Origin: Propionibacterium sp.
GTDB taxonomy: Bacteria > Actinomycetota > Actinomycetes > Propionibacteriales > Propionibacteriaceae
Assembly: GCA_022837595.1 (NCBI GenBank)
Contig: JALHFX010000006.1
Coordinates: forward strand, 1-64,000
Length of the DNA stretch: 64,000 nucleotides
Direction: 5' to 3'
Part shown: in pieces, positions 31,592 through 41,014 of the stretch
How positions within the stretch are numbered: position 1 is the stretch's first letter
Layout of the letters: each line of letters begins with the position of its first letter
Position numbers and translations under genes: made by a program
Notes under the pieces: model-generated
Seen by the model: the letters and a program-made list of their open reading frames with translations, nothing else
The model's database searches: none
What the model was told of the DNA's origin: nothing

Positions 31592-31664
31592 TAGCGGGAG
31601 CGGGACTCGAACCCGCGACACAGCGATTATGAGCCGCTTGCTCTACCTCCTGAGCTATCCCGCC
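31592..31664 (-). tRNA. tRNA-Met (CAU), elongator type
   Basis: Acceptor GGCGGGA/TCCCGCT, anticodon loop CTCATAA, T-arm GCGGGTTCGAGTCCCGC. The anticodon stem lacks the three G-C pairs of initiator tRNA and position 1-72 is a G-U pair, so this is the elongator. 73 nt, CCA not encoded. Confidence 0.93.
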
Positions 31665-31721
31665 TCGCGTTTCACTCGGATTCTAGCCCCGCTGCGGTAG
31701 CGGGACTTCCAAGATCAACGG

Positions 31722-31794
<73 letters not shown>

Positions 31795-31933
31795 CAGCCG
31801 AGGAGACAATTTATCGTGCTTTGCCGCAACTATCAAATCCCGCCCGCCTGCTATGCGAATTGGGCGACTGCGTAAGATTCGAAAGGAACAGGGGAACGCT
31901 ATTCCGCCCTCAACGACGATCCTGGAGGACCCA

Positions 31934-32854
31934 GTGACCATTCGCTACAGCCCCTTGGTGCGTGACGCGCTTGACCACGGCTATCCTGTGCTGGGTCTGC
32001 AAACCTCACACATCACCCATTCGATGCCCCGCCCCCTCAACCTGGAGACCGCCAAGGCAATCCACGAGCAGATCCTTGCCGTCGATGTGGTGCCGGCCTC
32101 CATTGCTGTCATCGATGGCGACGCCGTGATTGGCCTGACCGACGAGGAACTCGAACGGATCGCCAACGAACCGAACCCGGTACAGGTGTCGATCAGCGAC
32201 TTGCCCATCGTGGAAACTCGTAAACTGACCGGCGGCACCAACCTCGCCACGGCCGTCCATTTGGCCCACCGAGCGGGTATTCAGGTCTGTGCCACTACCG
32301 GGTTGGGTGGCGTGCACCGGGCCAGCAAGATCGGCAACTTGATTCAAGAGTCGAGCGATCTGACGGCCTTGGCGGCCCACCCGCTGGTGCTGGTCACCTC
32401 TGGCGTTCGTCCGATGTTGGACGTGCCGGCCACCTTGGAACGGTTGGAGACGCTGGGGATCTCGGTACTCGGTTACCGCACCTCACAGTTCCCCGGCATG
32501 TACCTGGCCGATACCGGCTACGGAGTCGACTACCAGGTAGAGACTGCCGCCGAGATCGCCGAGATCGCGCGAGCGCGTGATGACCTGGGGCTCAGCCAAT
32601 CCTTGGTGATTGCTAATCCGACTCCCCCCGACCTGGAACTCCTCGACTTCCAGGAGCGAGTCAGCGAGGCTATCGATATCGTGGAGCATCTGCCGCAGGG
32701 AAACCCAGAAGACACCCAGGTGCTACTGGCCGTGTTCGAGGACACCACCCATGGGCAGGCCCACCGGCTCAACATCGAGCTCTACCAGCGCAATGTGGCG
32801 TTGGCCGCGCAGATCGCGAAAGAGCTGGCGACCACTCCGCATTACACCGACTGA
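31934..32854 (+). CDS. psuG: Pseudouridine-5'-phosphate glycosidase
   Basis: A 306-residue enzyme that splits pseudouridine 5'-phosphate into uracil and ribose 5-phosphate. Family signatures include GYPVLGLQTSHITHSMPRP at the start, KLTGGTNLATAVHLAHRAGI and FATTGLGGVHR-type sequence (here CATTGLGGVHR), and VLVTSGVRPMLDVPATLERL. The GTG at 31934 has GGAGGAC at good spacing. The usual partner kinase psuK is not next to it. Divergent from tRNA-Thr. Confidence 0.93.
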   Translation: MTIRYSPLVRDALDHGYPVLGLQTSHITHSMPRPLNLETAKAIHEQILAVDVVPASIAVIDGDAVIGLTDEELERIANEPNPVQVSISDLPIVETRKLTGGTNLATAVHLAHRAGIQVCATTGLGGVHRASKIGNLIQESSDLTALAAHPLVLVTSGVRPMLDVPATLERLETLGISVLGYRTSQFPGMYLADTGYGVDYQVETAAEIAEIARARDDLGLSQSLVIANPTPPDLELLDFQERVSEAIDIVEHLPQGNPEDTQVLLAVFEDTTHGQAHRLNIELYQRNVALAAQIAKELATTPHYTD

Positions 32855-32870
32855 CAAAGCCACCCAAAAA

Positions 32871-32908
32871 GAGAGTGTCTCCGGTCCGCGTGGACCGAAG
32901 ACACTCTC
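32871..32908 (-). terminator. Intrinsic terminator of tRNA-Tyr (may also serve psuG)
   Basis: GAGAGTGTCTCCGGTCC / GGACCGAAGACACTCTC hairpin. On the minus strand it is followed by five T residues, so it best fits the tRNA; psuG ends 16 bases before it on the other strand. Confidence 0.85.
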
Positions 32909-32912
32909 GAAC

Positions 32913-32997
32913 TGGTGGCAGCTGATGGATTCGAACCATCGAAGGCGAAGCCGACGGTTTTACAGACCGCTCCCTTTGGCCGCTCGGGCAAGCTGCC
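32913..32997 (-). tRNA. tRNA-Tyr (GUA)
   Basis: Class II tRNA with long variable arm: acceptor GGCAGCT/AGCTGCC, anticodon region GCGGTCTGTAAAACCGTC with GTA, variable arm GGCTTCGCC, T-arm GATGGTTCGAATCCATC. The CCA end is encoded at 32913-32915. Confidence 0.95.
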
Positions 32998-33212
32998 GTG
33001 TTGTCAACCAGCGAAGAAAAACGATAGCAGAGCCCGCCGAAGATGTCACAACGAGGGCGATTCGAGGCAGGCCATGGGCTCAAATTCACACGCACACGAC
33101 CGGAACGTGTGCGGTTCTCATCGTAAACTCCAGCGGCGTCAACTGGGACGACAGCTGGATTCAAACGAGGAACCGACACGCTTCGGGTAGCACCTGATGG
33201 CAGGATGGACGC

Positions 33213-33704
33213 ATGGCTGCAGACAGTTCGTTCGATATCGTCAGCAAGGTCGACCGTCAGGAGGTCGATAACGCACTCAACCAGGCCGCGCGTGAAGTGC
33301 GGCAGCGTTTCGACTTCAAGGGCACCGACGCCTCGATCGAATGGTCGGGTGATCAGATCGCGATGCGGGCCAACGGAGAGGAACGCGTCAAGGCGATCTG
33401 GGATGTTTTCCAGTCGAAGTTGGTTCGTCGCAAGGTTGATCTGAAGTCGGTGCACGCCACTGACCCGAAGCTGTCGGGCAAGTTGTGGCATATGACGGCC
33501 GATATGCAGAACGGCATCTCGCAGGAGAACGCGAAGAAGATCTCCAAGCTGATCCGTGATGAGGGTCCCAAGGGTGTCAAGGCTCAGATCCAGGGCGACG
33601 AGTTGCGGGTGAGTTCGAAGTCACGCGACGCCCTACAGCAAGTGCAAAAACTCGTCCGAGACGCCGACTTCGATTTCGCAGTGCAGTTCGTCAACTACCG
33701 ATAG
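33213..33704 (+). CDS. YajQ-family nucleotide-binding protein
   Basis: A 163-residue cytoplasmic protein of the YajQ/UPF0234 family, with the conserved beginning [18 protein letters not shown], the block [13 protein letters not shown] and the ending [12 protein letters not shown]. YajQ proteins bind nucleic acids or nucleotides, and some bind cyclic di-GMP; function in actinobacteria is not settled. The ATG at 33213 follows AGGATGGACGC. Monocistronic, convergent with the CPBP protein gene. Confidence 0.92.
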   Translation: MAADSSFDIVSKVDRQEVDNALNQAAREVRQRFDFKGTDASIEWSGDQIAMRANGEERVKAIWDVFQSKLVRRKVDLKSVHATDPKLSGKLWHMTADMQNGISQENAKKISKLIRDEGPKGVKAQIQGDELRVSSKSRDALQQVQKLVRDADFDFAVQFVNYR

Positions 33705-33762
33705 TGCGTCTTTGCCCGGATCGGGCTCGGCGCAGTTTTGCGAGCCGAATGCGGGCTATTCG

Positions 33763-34596
33763 TCAATACCAGAAAATGGGCAGCGCCTCGGGGTAACGGG
33801 CGTGCACGATCGACAAGAAGACGACGACATCGAAGAGAAGGTGCACACACAAGACGTAGAGCAGTGAACGGCTCTTCATGAACAAGAACGCCTGCAACAT
33901 GGCGAATGGCGCGGTCAAGAATGGCCCCCACGACTGGTAGCCCAGCTCCCACAAGAAGCTGACGAAGATGACTGCCTGTAAGACGTTGGCGACCCCGAAC
34001 CTGAAATGCCGCGCGAACAGCACGAAAATGGTGCAGATGAAGAAGAACTCGTCCCAGGAACCAACGAAGTTCACACCGACGAGGAAGCGGGCGACTTCTC
34101 CCCCGTCCGCTAGTGGCGGCCAGTTCAAATAGGTGCCGCTGCGCACGAAATAGGCGGGCAACACCAGCCATCCGATAACCGGCACGGCGATCAGATAGCC
34201 CCACATCCACTTGGCCCAGGGCTCCCCGGAGAGCCACCGGAAACGAATCGTGTGATCCCCATAGCCGAAGCGGGAGAGCAGATATGGCACCGCCACCGCC
34301 AGGCTCAAGACTGTCCCCATCAGCACCACGTTCGACCAACTCACATCGGCGCGCACCGAGATCGTGGAGACGATGATCAGGCCGACACAGATCAATAGCA
34401 AATCGCGTAAAAGGACTCTGTCGAGCCAGGTGCACAGTCCGATGCCCAGCGCCATCGCCAGGTACCCCACCGGACGCCACTCGACCGCGAAAAGAAAGAA
34501 CGCGGACGCCGAAACCAAGACTGCCGGTATCAATGAGACGCTCCAACCGGAATGCCTGACCGGTTCGATGTGACCACTCGGCCCGCCCGCCCCCAT
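33763..34596 (-). CDS. CPBP/Abi-like membrane protein with degenerate active-site motifs
   Basis: A 277-residue membrane protein with about eight predicted helices. The layout resembles the CPBP (CAAX protease/Abi) family: a helix with WDEFFFICTIFVL where EExxxR is expected, SFLWELGYQSWGP where FxxxH is expected, and VHLLFDVVVFL matching HxxxN/D. The Glu-Arg and first His residues are not clearly present, so peptidase activity is doubtful. The ATG at 34596 has GGGAG six bases upstream. It follows the ABC1 kinase gene by 37 bases in the same direction. Family assignment is moderate. Confidence 0.65.
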   Translation of the reverse strand: MGAGGPSGHIEPVRHSGWSVSLIPAVLVSASAFFLFAVEWRPVGYLAMALGIGLCTWLDRVLLRDLLLICVGLIIVSTISVRADVSWSNVVLMGTVLSLAVAVPYLLSRFGYGDHTIRFRWLSGEPWAKWMWGYLIAVPVIGWLVLPAYFVRSGTYLNWPPLADGGEVARFLVGVNFVGSWDEFFFICTIFVLFARHFRFGVANVLQAVIFVSFLWELGYQSWGPFLTAPFAMLQAFLFMKSRSLLYVLCVHLLFDVVVFLSIVHARYPEALPIFWY

Positions 34597-34633
34597 GCGT
34601 ATCTCCCGTCTAGTGATGCGATTGCCGCTGCGT

Positions 34634-36598
34634 CTATGTTCGTCGGCCGTAAACCATCGCCACGCTCCGCAACGCAAGGACGAAGCCGCTGATGCCCAAC
34701 AGGAATCCGAGAATGTCGAAGACCCGGAAACCGTCAATCCTCGGCCCACCCGAGGAGACGGCCAACATGATGCCGCCGATGACCGCGAAACCGGCGAGGA
34801 TCGCGACAACCACCTGGTTCGCCAGCCCGGTTAGGAAAGCCCGATCCTCCGGATGCGAAACCACCCGGGTATGCGTGGTGAACCGCCCGGACGCGAGATC
34901 GTCGGTGATGCGGTTGATGCGTCTGGGCAGATGATTCACCAGGGGGACGAAACGAACCACCTGGTTCGCCATCTGCTGTTTCGCGCCCTTGGGACCGATA
35001 TCGCCGATCACGGTGCGTGCCTGATCACGGGCCGCCGCGATCAGCTCCAGTGCCGGGTTCATCAGCTTCAACGTGCCCTCGAGCGCACCCAACGAACGCA
35101 ACGCCAACGCAATATTGCCCGGCACCCGCATACCCTCGGCCAGCACCAGCTGCAGCAGCTGTCCGAAGAAGGCCATGCTGGTGCCAGTGGCATTGGCGCG
35201 TACCTGAGTGATGATCACACCCAGTTTGCGCTGCAGGTCATGTTCATCGATCTGGCCCTCATGATCGAGCAACTCGAGCACCGCATCGGTAGCGAGCGCC
35301 GGATCATCGGAGTCCACCGACCACAGCAGCAAGCCGAGGTTGCGGCGTGCTGTAGCGTCCAACCGTCCGACCGAACCGTAGTCGAGCAGCCCGACTGTGC
35401 CGTCCGGCCAGATCAACACATTTCCGGCGTGCAGATCGGCGTGGAAAAGCCCCTGATCGAGGATCTGCCCGAGCACGGCTTTGAGCAGCACGGTCGCGGA
35501 CTGCTCACGGGTCGACGCAGGCATGGCTGCGAGGATCTCATCCGCTCGGGAGACCGGGGTGCCATCGAAGCGGTCCATCACGATCACCCGCTGGGTGCAT
35601 AGATCAGGATAAACCTCCGGTACCCGCACCCCGCCCGCGACCAACCGCGGGCGCAGCGAGTCCATATTGGTGACCTCGACGGTGAAATCAAGTTCAGCAT
35701 GAACCGAGTCCGCGAAATCGCCGACGATCTCATCGACCCCGAGTCTGCTCGCCCACTCGGCGTTGCGAACCAAAGTCTTGGCTAATCGCCGGAGTATCTG
35801 GAGGTCGATCGCGACCTGTTCGGGGGCTCCGGTTCGCTGTACCTTGGCCACCACCTGGTATTTCTCGTCCAGAGTCGCCGCATGTACTTGGGCCAAAGAT
35901 GCAGATGCCAGCGGCTTGGTGTCGATCTCCAGTCTGGCCAGGTCGTCACCGAGCTCGGTCTCCAGCATCCTGTCGACCAATGCGTACGGTTCTGGTACAG
36001 CTTGGCTGGTCAACTTTGATAACTCTGCAGTGAATTCGGGCGGCAGCAGGTCGGTACGGGTCGACAGGAGCTGACCGAGTTTCACGAAGGTGACCCCGGC
36101 ATCCTCCATGGCTAACCGCACAGATTCCGCCGTGGTCGGTCCGGTATCCATCACACCACGCAGCTGCGCGGTCAGACCGCGACGGAAGAGGATGGTCATG
36201 ATCTGCAGATAGCGTCCGGTTCGGCGTATCCGCGCGCGCCACCCGGTGAAAAGCCCCCGCAACGGCGGCATCGAGCCAGTGGGAATGAGGACTTCCAGGA
36301 CCATCAGCCCCAGCAGGCCAACCGCGAAAACCCCGAACGCTAATCCGGCCATCACGATGGCCATGGCGAGAGTCGGCGACGTCGCATCACCTGGCAGGGT
36401 GATGTTCTCAGCGAAATGGACGACGACCGGGCCAAGCGAACCGAAGATGACAAGAACCACCAGAAGGGCACGCACGATCGACACCTGGATACCGAGCACC
36501 CGCTTACTGGTGCGCGCCACCAATAGGGTGACCAGAACCAAGGTGATCAGGCTGTATACGACTATGGTGCCTTGTCCGACGAAATCCCAGAACCTCAA
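34634..36598 (-). CDS. UbiB/AarF/ABC1-type atypical kinase, membrane-bound
   Basis: About 654 residues. Three N-terminal transmembrane helices (for example ALLVVLVIFGSLGPVVV) precede an ABC1 kinase-like domain with VTFVKLGQLLSTR (KxGQ motif), the Ala-rich ASASLAQVHAA loop, catalytic GLFHADLHAGNVLI and LLDYGSVG in place of DFG. Two C-terminal helices follow. UbiB proteins are ATPases supporting quinone or other prenyl-lipid metabolism at membranes. The TTG at 36598 has GGGAG six bases upstream; the TTG at 36619 overlaps the preceding gene and has no ribosome site. It is in one unit with the S4 protein. Confidence 0.88.
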   Translation of the reverse strand: MRFWDFVGQGTIVVYSLITLVLVTLLVARTSKRVLGIQVSIVRALLVVLVIFGSLGPVVVHFAENITLPGDATSPTLAMAIVMAGLAFGVFAVGLLGLMVLEVLIPTGSMPPLRGLFTGWRARIRRTGRYLQIMTILFRRGLTAQLRGVMDTGPTTAESVRLAMEDAGVTFVKLGQLLSTRTDLLPPEFTAELSKLTSQAVPEPYALVDRMLETELGDDLARLEIDTKPLASASLAQVHAATLDEKYQVVAKVQRTGAPEQVAIDLQILRRLAKTLVRNAEWASRLGVDEIVGDFADSVHAELDFTVEVTNMDSLRPRLVAGGVRVPEVYPDLCTQRVIVMDRFDGTPVSRADEILAAMPASTREQSATVLLKAVLGQILDQGLFHADLHAGNVLIWPDGTVGLLDYGSVGRLDATARRNLGLLLWSVDSDDPALATDAVLELLDHEGQIDEHDLQRKLGVIITQVRANATGTSMAFFGQLLQLVLAEGMRVPGNIALALRSLGALEGTLKLMNPALELIAAARDQARTVIGDIGPKGAKQQMANQVVRFVPLVNHLPRRINRITDDLASGRFTTHTRVVSHPEDRAFLTGLANQVVVAILAGFAVIGGIMLAVSSGGPRIDGFRVFDILGFLLGISGFVLALRSVAMVYGRRT

Positions 36599-36611
36599 CG
36601 CACTCTCCCGC

Positions 36612-36833
36612 TTATCCAACGCGCACGGACGATTCGAAAGCGTCGGTGATGACCGTCACGATCTCGCCACCGTGCAATTGTCGACCGCGCCTGGTCTCGA
36701 CCTGGCCATCAACCTGGACGTCACCGGCTTCGATGAGCTCCCGGGCGTGGGCGCCCGAGTCGGCTATGCCCGCATACTTCAGAAACTGGCCGAGTCGGAT
36801 CATGCCGTTGACTTCGACCGTTTCTATGCTCAT
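36612..36833 (-). CDS. Small S4-domain RNA-binding protein (YbcJ-like)
   Basis: A 73-residue protein consisting of one S4 domain: IRLGQFLKYAGIADSGAHAR followed by ELIEAGDVQVDGQ and GEIVTV. Such stand-alone S4 proteins bind structured RNA, probably rRNA or tRNA. Starts at ATG 36833. The ABC1 kinase gene begins 13 bases downstream. Target unknown. Confidence 0.85.
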   Translation of the reverse strand: MSIETVEVNGMIRLGQFLKYAGIADSGAHARELIEAGDVQVDGQVETRRGRQLHGGEIVTVITDAFESSVRVG

Positions 36834-36932
36834 AGGCTGATCTTCCCATATCCTCTCGTGCGGACCGGGTCCGCGCGCAGGATAGTCCGGCTCGAAGCGG
36901 GCGCGGTCACGTGGGCGAATCGCCTGCTCCGC

Positions 36933-37379
36933 TCACCAGATGCCCAGATGCTCCGGAAGCACGATCAGTAGTGTTCCGGCCCCCAAGAGCAGTGCGCAGA
37001 TGATCACCCATAGCATCAGTAGTGGGTCGGTCGGCCGCACAATGGTCGAAGAAACCGCGACGATCCCAAAAACCAGGCTGATCAGGGGCACGGCAAGCAG
37101 AAAGAGTGCCCCCACACGAATACGTCCGATGTCCTTCATCACCGATCCGATGCTGCCCACCCACCCGGTCAGTGCCGCGAGCGCTGTAAAGCCGGCCAGC
37201 CAGATACCGACGCTTTGAAGACCGAGGCGGGTTTCGTCCGCCAACGAGCTGTTGAGCACGACGACAGCGATGATGCCGAGGGCTACTGCAGCCCACCAGC
37301 CGATAACCGCGATCCAGGCGGCACCGCTGCGGAACCCCGATGGTCTCCTGTCTCCGGTAGCTACTCGCCTGGTACTCAC
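36933..37379 (-). CDS. Four-helix membrane protein of unknown function
   Basis: A 148-residue protein with a short Arg-rich N-terminus and about four transmembrane helices (AAWIAVIGWWAAVALGIIAV, FTALAALTGWVG, ALFLLAVPLISLVFGIVAV, LLMLWVIICALLLGAGTLL). I do not recognise a family. The GTG at 37379 gives VSTRRVATGD; longer frames are unlikely because xthA starts divergently at 37424, leaving a 44-bp shared promoter interval. Confidence 0.6.
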   Translation of the reverse strand: MSTRRVATGDRRPSGFRSGAAWIAVIGWWAAVALGIIAVVVLNSSLADETRLGLQSVGIWLAGFTALAALTGWVGSIGSVMKDIGRIRVGALFLLAVPLISLVFGIVAVSSTIVRPTDPLLMLWVIICALLLGAGTLLIVLPEHLGIW

Positions 37380-37423
37380 GTCGACGAGCCTACCGGCGTG
37401 AAACCCTCGTCTATGGTGGCGCC

Positions 37424-38329
37424 ATGCGCATCGCCACACACAATGTCAACGGCATCCGGGCAGCTCACCGGCGAGGCATCGTGGGCTGGCGAGACGAGCG
37501 GCAGCCCGATGTCATCGCGTTGCAAGAGGTGCGTTGCCCCGCCGATCAGCTGCCGTTGGAGGTTTTCGGTGACTACCACGTCGCCTACGACCCGGGGACA
37601 CTGGCAGGACGCAACGGCGTCGCCTTACTCACCCGCGAGCCGGTAGCTGCGGTGCGGGCCTGGGGAACGCACGCCCTGACCTGGGCGCCCGGCGGCGAGC
37701 CGACCCCTGCCGCGGTGACTACGGATTTCACCCTCGCTCGCCAACTACGTGGTTTCGTCGCGGAGGGTCGCTATCTGGAGGTCGATCTGCTTTCTAACCC
37801 GATAACGATCGCCAGTGTCTATATTCCGAAGGGCGACTCCCCAGTTGCCCCGCGCGACACGGCCACCGCGCGAGACGCCCAGCTACGCTATGAGCGGAAG
37901 ATGGCGTTTTTGGCCGGTTTCGCGCTCCAGCTGAAGCGAGCGCGGTTGGCTGCGGCGGCGCGCGGCCGAGAGTTCCTGGTCATGGGTGATTTCAACATCG
38001 CACACACTCGTTATGACGTTCGCAACTGGCGTGGTAATCAGAAGTCGGCCGGCTTCCTCCCGGAGGAACGCGAATGGTTCAGCTCGGTCATCTCGCCGCG
38101 CACCCTGGTCGACGTGATGCGCCGTTTACATCCGGAGGCCGAGGGGCCCTACTCGTGGTGGAGTTGGCGCGGCAGAGCTTTCGACTCGGATACCGGCTGG
38201 CGTATCGACTATCAGCTGGCCACACCGCGGCTCGCGAAGCTCGCGGTCACCGGTGGCACCGACAAGGAAAGCTCCTACGAGGCGCGGATCAGCGATCATG
38301 CACCCGTGGTCGTGGACTACCAGATCTGA
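37424..38329 (+). CDS. xthA: Exodeoxyribonuclease III / AP endonuclease
   Basis: A 301-residue EEP-fold nuclease acting on abasic sites and 3' ends in base-excision repair. Metal and catalytic motifs: THNVNGIRAA at the start, IALQEVRC (Glu35), VMGDFNIAH, and the C-terminal SDHAPVVVDY. The ATG at 37424 lies seven bases after TATGGT, so the message is probably leaderless. Monocistronic. Confidence 0.93.
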   Translation: MRIATHNVNGIRAAHRRGIVGWRDERQPDVIALQEVRCPADQLPLEVFGDYHVAYDPGTLAGRNGVALLTREPVAAVRAWGTHALTWAPGGEPTPAAVTTDFTLARQLRGFVAEGRYLEVDLLSNPITIASVYIPKGDSPVAPRDTATARDAQLRYERKMAFLAGFALQLKRARLAAAARGREFLVMGDFNIAHTRYDVRNWRGNQKSAGFLPEEREWFSSVISPRTLVDVMRRLHPEAEGPYSWWSWRGRAFDSDTGWRIDYQLATPRLAKLAVTGGTDKESSYEARISDHAPVVVDYQI

Positions 38330-38407
38330 ACAGCCCCAGGCCATCTCAAGGCACACCGTCGATGCGGCCGACGATCCACCCGAACCACCACCGGCCGGAT
38401 CACGAAC

Positions 38408-39332
38408 TCAAACCGCGAACCGGGAGATCACGACTGCGGGGTCCACGTCCTCGATACGCGCGTAAGACCACTGCGGATTCTGGTCCTTGTCCACAAGCTT
38501 GGCGCGCACGCCTTCGACGAAGTCGTCCGGATTCGCCATGAAACTTGTGGCCAAGCGACGGTCCTGATCGAAAACCTCCGAGACCTCGGTCATCTGGCGA
38601 GCGTTTCGGACTGCCTGCAACGCCACGCAGACCGACAGTGGGTTGCGTCGCCTGATGACCGCGGCTGCTGCGCGTGCATCCGGGTTCGCGTGGCCCTCGA
38701 GCAGCGCGATCATCTCGGCGGCGCGCTCGGCACCGAAGCACTCGTCGATCCAGTCTGACGCACCGGCCAGCGCCGAAGCCTCTGGTTCGTCGCAGCCACG
38801 GCACTGCGTCAGCAGGCCGGCCCACCAGGCGCTGGCACCGTCAATGGTCTCGCCCGACATCGCCAGGTACTCGCCGACGCGACCGGGCGCCCGGGACAAT
38901 TCGAAACAGACCGCGACATCGGGCCACAGCCCGATCGCGGTCTCGGGCATCGCCCAGCGAGTACTCGGCTCGCCGATACTTAACGTGTTGTGCAGCCCAA
39001 TGCCCAGGCCGGCACCCATCGCAATTCCGACCAGATGTGAGGTCACCGGTTTCGGATAGTAGGCGATGAACTGTTCCATCTCATACTCTGCGTAGAGGAA
39101 ATCCAGCACTGATCTGCTCACGCAGTGCTCGAACGTCGGCACCGGCACAAAAGCCGTGCTGACCTGCGCCCGCCAGCACGAGTTGTTCGACGCGATCATC
39201 ATCCGCCCAGGTGTGCAGTATTTCCGCGATCTGATCGACCATCTCGCGGGTCACCGCATTGATGCGCTCTGGACGGTTCAGCACTATCGTGCCTACGCCA
39301 TCGGCGACTTCACTCACGATCGTGTTCGTCAT
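38408..39332 (-). pseudogene. Enoyl-CoA hydratase/3-hydroxyisobutyryl-CoA hydrolase-like gene, frameshifted
   Basis: The N-terminal frame (ATG 39332) reads MTNTIVSEVADGVGTIVLNR ... HGFCAGADVRALREQIS, a normal crotonase start with the CoA-site CAGADVRALRE. The frame is then lost at about 39107-39120. The rest (SVLDFLYAEYEMEQF, YYPKPVTSHLVGIAMGAGLG, MPETAIGLWPDV) continues in the other frame to 38408. Total length is 3n+1, so about 3n+2 nt are missing between ALREQ and VLDFL, roughly where homologues have a short loop. The intact protein would hydrolyse 3-hydroxyisobutyryl-CoA in valine breakdown or act on a related acyl-CoA. It starts one codon after the mannosyltransferase stop. Confidence 0.85.
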
Positions 39333-39336
39333 CGAT

Positions 39337-40881
39337 TCAGCCTTCCTGCAATTCAATGTGGTCGGCGCCCGCCGGTATCTTGCGGCGCCGGTCACCCATC
39401 CCTGGCGTGTTGTCTCCGTGAGTGCGGGCCAGCCACCAGATGCCCGCAGCGGCAGCAAAACCTAGTGCCATGGTGTCATTGCGCCAGGACATATTTATGC
39501 CGTTGTAACAGAGCAACACCACGGTGGTCCAAATGGCGATCTTCACGACTCTGCGGGGCGGATCGGCCAGCGGTAGCAGCAATCCACCCCAAAGCACATA
39601 CCAGCTGCGAACCGCCGGCAATGCCAGGGCGGCCGTCAGATAGGCAAGCGCTAAGAAAAGCATCGGACGTGTCCTGGCGATGGTTACTGCCATCATCGCG
39701 ATCAAGACTCCCGCGATCGCCACACCCGCAGCACGCGAGACCGTGATCGCGGCCCATCCGGTCGGATCGAGATTGAAGAAGTTGAGCACCAGCTGGATGG
39801 CCTGGCCGATGACGGTGAACGGGGCGATCGTCACTACCCGGCCCGGCACGCTGACCGCGTTGATCCATCCGAATCCCAGTCCTGTGGCCAGCGTCACCAG
39901 ACAGAACGAGCCGATCGCGACGGCGAAGCTTGCTAACACCCGCCCCGCTGTGATCGCCACCTCGCGCAAGCTCCAGTTCGACCATGGCCGTACCAGCAGC
40001 GGCAAAGCGTAAGCAGCCATGATGGCGGGCTGTTTGATCGCCGCGCCGATACCGATGAGAACCGCGCCCAGCAACCACCAGCCGTTGAAGCGGCGCTTGG
40101 CAGGCCACAGCGTCACCCAAAGACCAGCCACGACCAGGCCCATCATCAATGAGTCATTGTGTGCGCCGCCGATGAAGTCGATCACCAGCACGGGGTTCAG
40201 CGTCGCGAACCACGCAGCGAAGGCAGGATCGGCGCCCCGCATGCGAGCTATCCGAGGAATCAATAGCCCGATGAGTCCGACCCCGATCACCGACAGAGTC
40301 CGCATGGCGACCGCCGAAATATAGGGGCGGAATCCCGTCAGGTCCACGATCATGTGCTGCAGTTGCAAGGCGAGCGGACCATAAGGGGCCGGAGTATCAC
40401 GCCAGACCCAGGAGACCTGGTCGGCGAAGGCACCCGGTAGCACGGCAGGGCCGGCATCATAAGGGTTGATGTGGTTGTGGATCAGCCAACCTTGAGCGGC
40501 GTAGCTGTAGGCGTCATGACTGAAGATCGGCGGGGCCAGCAGGAACGGCGCCCCCCAGATCAGCAGGATCGCCCAATGCCGCACATGGTGATAGGCGTAG
40601 GATTCAGCTTCCCCGGTGCCGGGCCGGGGTCGGAGACGGAACCAGGCGTCCAGGAGTAGGAAGAGCCCGGCCATGGTGATCAGGGTGCCGCTCAGCTTGG
40701 CCGGCCAGCCGCTGATCTGGGCGTTCGATAGCAACTGCCACCACGGTGAATTTCGCGGCAGGTAGGCCGGTGACAAAGCACCCAGTGTGATGAGCACGGT
40801 GCCGTAGAAGCCTCGGCGAACGTTCTTCACGCGCCAGGCTTCGACGACCTGAGCCCGGTGGGCCGCGAACCAGCCGGTCAC
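39337..40881 (-). CDS. MptB-like polyprenol-phosphate-mannose mannosyltransferase
   Basis: A 514-residue integral membrane GT-C fold glycosyltransferase with about 12-13 helices. The first extracellular loop has PPIFSHDAYSYAAQGWLIHN, with the catalytic-type Asp of the MptA/MptB family, and NPYDAGPAVLPGAFADQV follows. These enzymes extend the alpha-1,6-mannan core of lipoglycans from polyprenyl-phosphomannose, so the host probably makes a lipomannan-like lipoglycan. The GTG start at 40881 lies about 115 bases from the divergent promoter region of korA. The broken acyl-CoA hydrolase gene follows directly. Confidence 0.85.
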   Translation of the reverse strand: MTGWFAAHRAQVVEAWRVKNVRRGFYGTVLITLGALSPAYLPRNSPWWQLLSNAQISGWPAKLSGTLITMAGLFLLLDAWFRLRPRPGTGEAESYAYHHVRHWAILLIWGAPFLLAPPIFSHDAYSYAAQGWLIHNHINPYDAGPAVLPGAFADQVSWVWRDTPAPYGPLALQLQHMIVDLTGFRPYISAVAMRTLSVIGVGLIGLLIPRIARMRGADPAFAAWFATLNPVLVIDFIGGAHNDSLMMGLVVAGLWVTLWPAKRRFNGWWLLGAVLIGIGAAIKQPAIMAAYALPLLVRPWSNWSLREVAITAGRVLASFAVAIGSFCLVTLATGLGFGWINAVSVPGRVVTIAPFTVIGQAIQLVLNFFNLDPTGWAAITVSRAAGVAIAGVLIAMMAVTIARTRPMLFLALAYLTAALALPAVRSWYVLWGGLLLPLADPPRRVVKIAIWTTVVLLCYNGINMSWRNDTMALGFAAAAGIWWLARTHGDNTPGMGDRRRKIPAGADHIELQEG

Positions 40882-40996
40882 CGGACGCAGTGCCTCGGCC
40901 GAGAGGGGTCTGAGGGCATGGCGCCTAGCCTACGCCCTGCCCTGTTCAGACGATTCGAGAACCCATTTTCCCCGAGTTGCGCCGACCGGTTTTTTT

Positions 40997-41014
40997 ATAC
41001 AACAACTATTGTAT
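40997..41014. promoter_or_regulatory. AT-rich inverted repeat upstream of korAB
   Basis: ATACAA-CAACTA-TTGTAT in an unusually AT-rich patch of a GC-rich genome, between divergent mptB-like and korA genes, about 100 bases before the korA start. It may be an operator or part of the promoter (TTGTAT/TATACA elements). No regulator is identified. Confidence 0.4.

Noticed and set aside
31592..31664. Initiator tRNA-fMet
   Set aside because: It lacks the three consecutive G-C pairs in the anticodon stem and the unpaired 1-72 position expected of the initiator.
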